From assembly GCF_964355755.1 (NCBI RefSeq), contig NC_092674.1, forward strand, positions 15,069,001 to 15,133,000: a stretch of 64,000 bases of DNA, read 5' to 3'. How positions within the stretch are numbered: position 1 is the first letter of the stretch; the number at the start of each line of letters is the position of its first letter. A model generated the notes under the pieces. The model saw only the letters and a list, made by a program, of their open reading frames with translations, was not told the DNA's origin and searched no databases. The translations under genes and the position numbers were made by a program. The DNA is from Antedon mediterranea (lineage: Eukaryota; Echinodermata; Crinoidea; Comatulida; Antedonidae). Of this stretch, positions 56,189-64,000 are shown piece by piece.

Positions 56189-57285
56189 TCATCTTTTCTC
56201 TGTTCCGCCTGGATTGTGTCTTGGATCTAGGGGGCTCTTCATCCCATACACTGACCGTTTCTTTCTATTAAATTCAGCGTGAATTAATTCACCTCCCTGC
56301 TCGGCTAGTAAGCCGATACCAACTTTCCATTCCCTCATGAACTGGATACAATGATGTTCTAACATGTGTAGCTTTGGCTGGACTACTCTAGGAGCAACTC
56401 TCATGTACTCTTTTGAAAAAAGTTTGATAGCACTTTCTGTGGGAAAAAAGCATATTGTAACATATATGGTAACCTGCATGATATCTCTTCGTCAGTTATA
56501 GATCGTGTATGATTGATAGCAGTGTGCACTTTACTAAAGGTTGAAAACACTGGCGTAAAAGAATCTTGGATTTTCTTGAATTTTACTTCAAGGAGCTGTT
56601 TGCAATTTTCTGGGCACTGGTGCATTTGTTGTTTGAGTGTTCAACACCATCAAATAGCTTGTCAATTATATTTGACTGAAAAAAAAACAAATATATAAAG
56701 GTATATAAAACTTTTTAGTTATTCTGCATCCTTTTTTTTAAATTAAATGCAGCTGGGTACATTGTGTGGGATTGCACTATTCAATATTTTCTATGAACGT
56801 GGTTGCCCACAAAACTTTTGCCGTGGTACTGTTGGCTAGGGATTTTGTTTTGTCTGAAATTTCAGGTCTTGGTTTAATGATGTTTCCTTTAAATTTAGAC
56901 AGAATAATTTTCTTTGTAAATTCTATTATTTTTTTAGTGTGTACGGTAATTTAATAAAAATGAAACATACCAAATCCATGACTTCTTGTTTTCTCAGATT
57001 TATTTTTGCACCAAGTTCAGCTATTTCTTGAGGATTTGCTTTTTGTCCAACAAGTGCATAGAAGAGGCTATGTGCTGCACATTCTACTACCTTACGATAA
57101 AAATCTGCTAGATTTTCCTCCACATTTTCAAAGATAATTCCAATAATTAATTATTTTTTCAAGGTGGAGGAAAAAGTTTTAAATAAAAAGGAAATTAACA
57201 TTTACTGATTGTGTATTTCAATCTCGAGCAAATCGTACATTTTCTTGAAAAGCCCGAGAGAAATATGCAGTGCTGGAATTGATAC
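56189..57285 (-). CDS. Spliced transposon-type gene with HMLE...EQG.E.IHA.FN motif
   Basis: Four minus-strand exons have GT-AG borders. 57206-57285 reads SIPALHISLGLFKKMYDLLE; 56971-57119 reads ENLADFYRKVVECAAHSLFY then NPQEIAELGAKINLRKQEVM; 56474-56674 reads KCTSAQKI or, in the frame that stays open, KKIQDSFTPVFSTFSKVHTA; 56190-56436 reads KLHMLEHHCIQFMREWKVGI then EQGGELIHAEFNRKKRSVYG and stops. From memory, IPGLHISLG and HMLEDH...W.VG.G..GEQG.E.IHA.FN occur in many uncharacterised, probably transposon-encoded proteins of cnidarians and echinoderms. The catalytic role and superfamily are unknown to me. The N-terminal part is absent; whether all joins keep frame is unproven. Confidence 0.55.
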
Positions 57286-57330
57286 CTGGAAATATACATT
57301 AATTAAAGAGGTATGAAAATATTATTAAGC

Positions 57331-57660
57331 CTGGTTTCCAGTCGACGTAAGAAATTAGAATTTCTTACGACCGCGTCGTTTTTACATTGGAAATTGAAAA
57401 TCGACAGGAAACCGGTTGAAAAAAGCTAAATGTCAAAACGACGACGTAACGCAAGTAGAAATCGTCGTAGTACAAGTGTTTGACTGAAGCTTCCGTCTGT
57501 TACGTCGATATTCGACAGGAAACCGGTGAATTTCTGGATGAATATGCCTTACGATGCGATTTTATACCCTTCCGCTTACGCAAGTTGACTTGAAGTCAAC
57601 TTTCGTAAGCGTAAGCGCAATGATCGTAAGAACCAGCCAATCAATGACGAGGATTATGTG
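57331..57660. mobile_element. MITE remnant, GTCGACG family
   Basis: The left end reads AGCCTGGTTTCCAGTCGACG after ATTA; GACAGGAAACCGGT recurs inside at about 57400 and 57515, and an inverted pair GCTTACG...CGTAAGC surrounds about 57585-57615. A matching right terminus was not found here; the right end of a relative may be at about 29512-29533. Confidence 0.4.
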
Positions 57661-58102
57661 ACGTTGGCAAGAAGGTCAAAACTTTGAAAGGTGATAGAAA
57701 GTAGAAAGTACCGTATATAAGAATTGTTGACAATAAAATGTTAGAGAACATCATCAGCATCATCAGGATAACAATACGTTCACCTGGCATAGTTTGCGTT
57801 CAAAAGCAGGTGGGGAAAAGTTACGTAATGATTTTGTTTTAATTGTATGATGAAGGTAGGTTGGGTAATAAATTAATATTCACCGTAGTGTTTGCTTGAA
57901 TCTAAACACAATTTATAGGCATATGATAATTCATTTGATAATGAAAATAAATAATTATTAGCCTACATCATTTGAATTAGGCCTATCTATTTATAAAAAA
58001 GGAAATAAAAACCTGGTAAAAAAATCCAATAGATGAACTGTATATGTAAATAACATCGTGGGCAAATCATAATTCAACGTTCAAAAAAAGATCATCATCA
58101 TT
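57661..58102. other. No gene recognised
   Basis: AT-rich flank; ATCATT at 58097-58102 is the left duplication of the next element. Confidence 0.4.
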
Positions 58103-59394
58103 CAGTGGCGGATCTAGCGGGGGGCGTGTGGGGCGTACGCCCCCCCCCTATTTTTTAAAGATTTTTTTTTTTTTTTTTTAAATTAAATAGATTTTAAAAA
58201 CACGTATCGTTTCGACGGTCATTTTCATAGTGAAAATAGTACGTCTGAGCACATCGTCAGCTTGATCGCATTTCACCAAGCATGTACGTCGACATCCTTT
58301 GTGTACTATCAATCTCTAGCGTTACCAACGATCATTCACAGTTAAGTGTAAAACTAAAAGGAGCAAGTTGATAAAAGCCACGTGGTGAGCTTTTTTGCGT
58401 TTTACTAAGCAGGTCGGCATCCTTTGTGATCGTCACTCCCGTTGTAGAGTAGCGGTACGTACCTCTGACGATCAATAGAGTTTATGAAGTCACATGGTCA
58501 GTGCTACACTACGCGCCCATTTATTAAATACAATAAAAACAAAGGCTAGGACTGTAGTCCCTATGAAAATTATCCCGTTAGGCCTATATTTTATTAAAAC
58601 ATATTACTATTAAAATATTAACAATGTTGCATGCAGCATTTCATGACCCTTGTAGTGTTTTATTTGCTTTTCCGTCGATGAGTCTCATAAACAAATCGCG
58701 ATGACAAAAGGGGTGTTTTGTTTTTTTCAAATCACTAAATATAATGTAATGATGATCGAGCCGGACCGCTAATTTTTAAACGATCGTTTAAACCAGGTCG
58801 TTGAATATGCCGTGATTTTAATTGTCAAAAACATGATCGTCAGTCGATGGCTCGGAGTTTCGATAAATCTCGCGTCGCATGTGTTGCGTGGTGGAAAACA
58901 CTCTCAGCAAGTTTGCTTCATTAATATGCATGAGACTCTGTGACCACCCCCTTTAACGTGACGTCATTTTACTTTAGCTGCATGGATGATGGATGCGAAG
59001 AAGTAGACGTCACCGCGATCGACCCGGCGCGCGTGTAAGAAAATAATACCGGCCTAGGCTAGGACAAGTTTATGCTTATATAAAAGCTGAAAAACATCGT
59101 CGCGTTGTAAAAATTTAGATGTAAAGTACAGGCAAGTTGTTAGCTTGCTTTGGTACCCTAGGTAAGTATCAGCTGCATGTTCCACATGTCGTAATTTGCG
59201 AGCTTTAGAGTGTTTGGTAAATGACATTATGAATTGTTTGTAAATCGTTTTAAACGACTTACAATGCGCTAGAACGCCAAAATTTCCACCCCGACCGGGG
59301 GCCCTTGGCGGCCCCCTGGCCCCCAGCCAATGTTTGCTCGCTTCGCTCGCAAACCTGCGCCCCCCCCTATTTCAAAATCCTGGATCCGCCCCTG
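58103..59394. mobile_element. Non-autonomous CAG element, perfect 6-bp TSD
   Basis: Left end CAGTGGCGGATCTAG and right end (complement) CAGGGGCGGATCCAG match at 13 of 15 bases. ATCATT flanks both sides (58097-58102, 59395-59400). A C-tract and T-tract lie just inside the left end, and the word CGCTTCGCTCGCAAA near the right. CpG-rich interior without a transposase. Confidence 0.85.
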
Positions 59395-59490
59395 ATCATT
59401 ATCAGGAATAAAAAAAATAATTCCAAAAGGAGGCAAAAAGCAGGGTGGTGCGCGTTTCTGCATCCTTTTTTGAGGACTTCATTTCACAAG

Positions 59491-62256
59491 ATGCCTTCAT
59501 CTACAGAAGTCCGTGTGTTTGACGCTATTCAAGCTTATCTTTGTCTATGACAAAAATACCAAAGAATACAAAAGTGGAAAACGGGAACAAAAAAATGCGT
59601 GGGAAGCTGTTTCTAAAGATGTTAACGTCGCAGTAGAAGAGTGCCAATTTTTAACACTCGAAGAACAGCATTTTCCAGGTAGAGTGTAAGGCCGAGGCTA
59701 GGCCTACTAGGCTAGGCCCTTATTATTATTATTATTATTATAATCATAATTATAGTTATTATAATAATCGTTATTATTATTATTGTAATAATAATTATAA
59801 TTATTACTTTTGTAGACATCTAAAGAAGGTTAGGGCTAGTGTCCGTAGTGGTGCAGGCAGGGATGACATCCTCCCAATTGGCCATGAGTGGGAACACATG
59901 AGATGGTTGATTAAACATATAAATCATAGGAAGACACTAGAGTCCGAAGAAATGTCAATTTCATTAACCGAGTCAGAAGCTTCATCTGAATGCATACGGC
60001 TTTTTTCCGAAACTCAACAAGTAGTCCAGATCCCTATGTATTTTCGTGTGCAGATCATGGGGAAAGTGTAAACATTGTGTTTTATGAATATTTGAATCAT
60101 GCTGGTTATAAAAACCCATGTTGTCAAATTTCTAAAATTCATCTTTGACCTCTGACCTCAATTTGAATGTTTTGACCCATTGAAAACAAAATGGTCATAT
60201 CTTTGCAACGCTTATTTTAAATGAAATAATGTTAGTGTCAAATTATTTGGGAGATACATATTAATATTCGTTCTAATGGAAAAGTTTGTCCAAAAATGGC
60301 CGGAAGTATGATTTTTGGCATTTTTTACCTTTGACCTACATATCATATAACTCCGTAACTAACAGTTGGACAAACTTTAAATAGGGCTCAAATTAATCTG
60401 AAGATATATATTTCTATTCAGTCTAATAAGAACTTTTTCGAGAAAATGACCCAAAATCTTCTTATTGACCTTTGACCTGTACAGGTAGTACACATTCCTA
60501 CAGTCTTAAAAACTATTTTCAAATTATTATGGCTAAAACTTAATTTAACTTTGTTTTAAAGATTATTTACAGTAACCTGTAATTTACATACCACTTTTAT
60601 AATGTACTAGGTCAGTTTCTGAAAAAAAATGAGAAAAATATTTTGATAGCTTGATATTTTTGTTGAGGTTATCTTTTTGGTTTAATAAAAGCTATCTAGC
60701 AGATATTAATACACAAAATTCATATTTTATTGGATAGATATTATGATTATCTTTCCAATAAAATATGCTGTTTGTGTAAGAATATCTGTACAAGATTGTT
60801 GTACTGAACTAAAAACATGGATTTTTAGCACAAAATCAAAATCTTTTTTCGCGTGTACCATGTAAAAACCCTTAAGAAAAATATCAAGCTATAAAAATAT
60901 TTTTTTCATTTTATCTCAGAAACTTACTTAGTATGTGGTAGAAGGGGTATGTGAGTTACACTTCACTGACAACAAATCTTTTAAAAAGTTAAAACATAAG
61001 GCAATTGTTGACCACCCACAACCGATGGTGGTGGCAGCTTTAGCGTTCCAAAATCAGCTCTTTTGAAAAATGATGACGCACCAAAAATAGCGGCATCATT
61101 GTCCCGCCCATATGAGACAATACTTGTCCATACAAATGAGTAACTGGCATCACAAATTGCCATTAATACTGTACTATGAAAGCCTTTATAGTTATAGTAC
61201 ATCGAGCCGCCAAATTTGGGACACTCGATAGCAATGTGCTTACCGTCTACTGCACCAATCGCATGAGGAACATTCCAATCATTTTCAAATGGTTCTGCAA
61301 TTGCCATCCATTCACTCTCACTTGATGGTAGCCTTAGGTATTTCTTATTTAAAGCTGTCCAAATGGAATCACAAACTTCCCGGATTATGTTAGAAACTGT
61401 TGCACGACCAACCCGAAAGTTAAATGTTTGTGATGCCATCGAGTCACCCGTAGCCAGATAACGCAAAGTTATCACAAGCCTTTCTTCTGCTGAAATTGCA
61501 GTACGACCTCTTTCTTGTCTTATCTTTAGATAGGGCTCAACCGCAGACAGAAGATGACTAAATCTTTCCGGCGTCATCCTTAAATACCTGAAGACAAACA
61601 AAATTATAAATAACAAAAAATAACATTTTACATTGACATTACTACAAAACATAGTTTGTACCAACACTACATACTTTTAAGGCTTAAAAATAAAAAAAAA
61701 CATTATTTATTGTCATTTTAGGAGAAGGTACTGAGTTGCAAAATGAAACAGAAGAAGCCGACTTATTGGGTAATGTCTCGGACGACTTGGAAGGGGCTTT
61801 TGCAGGATATGAAGGAAGTCTGGAAGAAGAAGGTTCAGCAGATGCTGCCCAAATAAAAGCTGATGTTACAAGAGGTAAATATTCAATCATGATAGTTAAC
61901 AATATAATACAAAGTGTTTTTCTTTTTAGTAGTCAAGAGGACAGTCGAAAGACCGAACCGTAAGTATTTAAATCATTACTATACATCAATATTGGTAATT
62001 TACTATTGTACTAAAAAGTTGTGTGTTGATAATAATCATGAATTTGCAAAAGCATACCTATTTTTTGTTGTTGAATAAACAGTGCTAGAAGAGTGTGTGT
62101 GACCTTATAGATCTGATTAAGGGAAGCGGAGAAGAAGATGAAGCCGATACATTCGGCACGATGGTAGCAAAGAAAATGCGAAGAGTAAACGAGGAAGACA
62201 AGGAAGATATGGAACTACAAATTATGCAATTGTTCTGTGACTATTTTAAGAAGTAA
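59491..62256 (+). CDS. MADF...BESS gene, likely Harbinger partner protein, frameshifted
   Basis: Exon 1 (59491-59678) reads MPSSTEVRVFDAIQAYL, then after a one-base frame change FVYDKNTKEYKSGKREQ and NAWEAVSKDVNVAVEECQ. Exon 2 (59816 to about 60030) reads HLKKVRASVRSGAGRDDILP then HEWEHMRWLIKHINHRKTLE. Together they form a MADF (Myb/SANT-like) DNA-binding domain. Acidic exons follow at 61722-61874 (DLLGNVSDDLEGAFAGYEGS) and about 61930-61959. The last exon (about 62089-62256) reads DLIKGSGEEDEADTFGTMVA then KKMRRVNEEDKEDMELQIM and ends in a stop, resembling a BESS motif (FG..VA..L......... L.I..L). Such proteins accompany PIF/Harbinger transposases; the transposase lies on the opposite strand between exons 2 and 3. 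Confidence 0.65.
59700..59812. repeat. ATT/TTA microsatellite
   Basis: Mixed ATTATT and ATAATA runs within the first intron of the MADF gene. Confidence 0.85.
60140..60480. promoter_or_regulatory. Three DR1-type nuclear-receptor half-site pairs
   Basis: On the minus strand AGGTCAGAGGTCA (60146-60158) and AGGTCAAAGGTCA (60466-60478) are exact DR1 elements, and AGGTCAAAGGTAA (60325-60337) has one mismatch. DR1 is the site class bound by HNF4, COUP-TF or RXR dimers. They fall at the ends of a diverged tandem unit of roughly 140-180 bp, so they may be copies of one ancestral sequence. Function is not shown. Confidence 0.4.
60579..60960. mobile_element. 382-bp foldback MITE
   Basis: 84-bp arms at 60579-60662 and 60877-60960 are inverted copies at roughly 80 percent identity by eye (shared blocks ATAGCTTGATATTTTT and GTTTCTGA). 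A second inverted pair around CCAATAAAATAT lies inside (about 60712-60777). It adjoins the truncated C-terminus of the Harbinger transposase. Confidence 0.75.
60981..61587 (-). pseudogene. PIF/Harbinger transposase, C-terminally truncated
   Basis: After an acceptor (GTTTGTCTTCAG at 61588) the exon reads YLRMTPERFSHLLSAVEPYL, RTAISAEERLVITLRYLATG, then the DDE nuclease start GAVDGKHIAIECPKFGGSMY with YNYKGFHSTVLMAICDASYS and GRDNDAAIFGASSFFKRADF. GAVDGKH supplies the first catalytic D and GRDNDAAIF the region of the second; the expected GDEAFPL-type block with the acidic third position is missing because the frame stops after GGQQLPYVL. About 200 codons remain. The break lies about 20 bp from a foldback insert. 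A candidate first exon (ERIEFGQYHTLF) is at about 62545-62640 on the same strand. Lacking the last catalytic block, it should not cut DNA. Confidence 0.85.
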
Positions 62257-63045
62257 TAACAGAATTGATTTGCCAAATGTCAAAGTTAATTCATGATTAT
62301 AAATGTATTATTTGTGATTATGTATTCAATCTTCTTTGGCAATAAATGCACTTTGTTTGGGATATTTTATTTAGACTACAATTGTTCATTGTGTACTGCA
62401 TGCACTATTTAATAAATTTAGATTTTAATTTTTCAACATAATAATAACAGTAGGAGTAATACATACTTCCTATCCGTTTAGTATATTATAACTATAAATG
62501 CAAATTACAATTAAACATCTAGGCCTAGGCCTAAAAAGATATTCTTAAATAATGTATGGTACTGCCCAAACTCTATTCTTTCTTTTAGCACTTTCCTTTC
62601 TTTCTTTCTTCTTTGGGTCACTGCCATGGTCAAGAAAACTTTTGTAATCCCTGTTTTCTATCAGAACAATAGTCCATATATTCTGCAAAGAAAGTCATAG
62701 TCTCCGAAGAAAAAGTCTGATGTTGTGAGTTCTGAAATTAGATTTTTTTAAATGTTCTAAATAAATAATCTACTTAAATACTTATCTCTTAGCATATTAA
62801 CAGTACACAATATTCCGGTTAATTTAGATTGTTTTATATTTATAATTCCTTATGTTATAGCTGTACATACAATTGTTAATAAATGTAACCATTGATATTT
62901 CTTATTACTAATTGATAGTTTGTGTTTGTTTTTTCTAAAAAAATAAATTTAAGCATAATCTTACGCTTTGTTTAGAATATAGAATATGTTTAAGTTTTAG
63001 TGGTACTGTACTGTATGTATAATAAAAATGCAGATCACTGGGTAC
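62257..63045. other. Spacer with possible Harbinger first exon
   Basis: On the minus strand around 62640-62545 the frame reads RRKKERKVLKERIEFGQYHT, which resembles the basic leader and G-x-Y block of a Harbinger first exon for the transposase at 60981-61587. Splice sites are unclear. The rest is AT-rich with no gene. Confidence 0.35.
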
Positions 63046-64000
63046 AGTACTAACCGGCTACAAAGAAACCATATTGCGTGTACATGGAAGTGAGAACTTC
63101 GCTAATGGCTTAAACAACTTTTTCTGTCGTTTTGAATCCGAGATATTAGTTACCAAAAATGAAAATGAAGACACAGAAATCCGCGAAAATGAGACTTCAT
63201 TAGTAAACAATGCAGTCATAAATGTAGTTGATGTGCGTAACTAATGTATTTGCCAAAGTAAAGCCTGGTAAAAGTACTGGCCCTGATGGAATTGGAAATC
63301 GTGCTATTAAATACTGCAACCAAGAGTTGGCACCGATATATACCAAACTTTTTAATGAGAGTTTAGCAAGTGGTACAGTGCCCAATCAATGGAAAACGGC
63401 CTGTATCTCACCTATTCCTAAGATAAAAAATCCCAAGGAACTTAATGACTATATGCCAATAGCTATCACATCCAATGTTGGTAAATGCCTAGAAAAGATT
63501 GTACTTAGGCAGTTGCTTGATCAGACCAAATTGTTTCTCGATCCTCTCCAATTTGCCTATCAGAGTAATAGAAGTGTTGAAGATGCTGTGCTCTTCCACT
63601 TACATAATATTTACCAACATTTAGATGTGCCTAAATCATATGTAAGATGTTTGTATATAGATTTTTCTAGTGCTTTTAATACCGTTGAACCTGGTTCATT
63701 AGTACGCAAACTTAAAGAAATGAACGTAAACGACACATTGACTTCTTGGATATATAATTTCTTAACAAAAAGGTTCCAGTATGTTAAACTAAACGGTATT
63801 TTATCTGATAAAAGAACTGTTAGCATTGGCACGCCACAAGGGTCTGTTATCTCCCCAATGTTGTTTTCACTGTTCACCAGCAGTTTCAGAGCCAATTCAA
63901 ATGAATGTTGTATAGTAAAATATGCAGATGACACAGTCATCACTGGATACATTACTGGCAATGATGAAACAAGCTATAGACAACTAGGATGTGATTTTTA
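63046..64000 (+). pseudogene. CR1-like LINE reverse transcriptase, runs off the window
   Basis: An upstream frame (63050-63241) reads ENFANGLNNFFCRFESEI and hits a stop; a one-base frame change near 63238 continues in VTNVFAKVKPGKSTGPDGIG. The RT motifs follow without a stop to the window end: WKTACISPIPKIKNP, LNDYMPIAITS, LQFAYQSNRSVEDAVLFHL, VRCLYIDFSSAFNT, GTPQGSVISPMLFSL and KYADDTVI (catalytic box at 63921-63932). All RT catalytic residues visible are intact, so apart from the single frameshift this is a fairly young copy. The endonuclease is absent, so it seems 5'-truncated at about 63045. It belongs to the same broad group as the relic at 1690-2520. Confidence 0.88.

Overview
The window looks like an AT-rich, intron-bearing animal genome. 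Coding pieces are short and bounded by GT-AG splice sites, and there are no bacterial-style operons or ribosome sites. The words AGGCCTA and TACTGTA/TACAGTA recur throughout, and the transposon mix (PIF/Harbinger with MADF partner genes, piggyBac, short-TSD CAGGG elements, CR1-like LINEs, Ty3-type LTR elements, foldback elements) suggests a marine invertebrate, perhaps an echinoderm. That placement is an inference and cannot be confirmed without a search. No conserved host gene could be named, and no tRNA, rRNA or CRISPR was found. Nearly everything recognisable is mobile DNA, its decay products, or tandem repeat.

Layout: 0-4 kb holds minus-strand LINE remnants (reverse transcriptase at 1.7-2.5 kb). 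4.1-8.9 kb is a giant, nearly perfect palindrome (836/832 bp arms, 2.5 kb loop). 9.4-12.5 kb has a Harbinger transposase exon, tiny acidic exons and a broken piggyBac transposase. 14.5-24.4 kb carries scattered MADF/BESS and Harbinger exons, a CAGGG element with short target duplications, and tandem arrays. 24.5-29.0 kb is an 84-bp satellite interrupted twice at essentially the same 10-bp target by two different inverted-repeat elements. 29.5-35.9 kb has a truncated LINE, a 2.1 kb CAGGG element whose unoccupied site survives in a paralogue at 46.9 kb, and several minisatellites. 36.4-40.1 kb has an unidentified spliced gene, a TTAA-flanked piggyBac-type element and a 1.9 kb foldback element with arms made of nested tandem repeats. 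41.4-43.7 kb is a pair of direct duplicates flanking another CAGGG element with a 6-bp duplication. 45-50 kb has exon-like pieces and a TAA-flanked MITE.

50.6-55.1 kb is a complete LTR retrotransposon with two apparently identical 783-bp LTRs. Its single ORF joins Gag, two zinc knuckles and protease in frame to the tail of a pol polyprotein; RT, RNase H and integrase are absent, so it must have moved using another element's enzymes. 56.2-57.3 kb holds a spliced transposon-type gene. 58.1-59.4 kb is another short-TSD element. 59.5-62.3 kb contains a MADF...BESS gene on the plus strand around a minus-strand Harbinger transposase that stops before its end next to a small foldback insert. The right edge (63.0-64.0 kb) runs into a CR1-like LINE reverse transcriptase with an intact YADD box.

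The genes do not form a host pathway. The interpretable cooperation is between transposon proteins: Harbinger transposases with MADF/BESS DNA-binding partners, and non-autonomous elements dependent on absent autonomous relatives.
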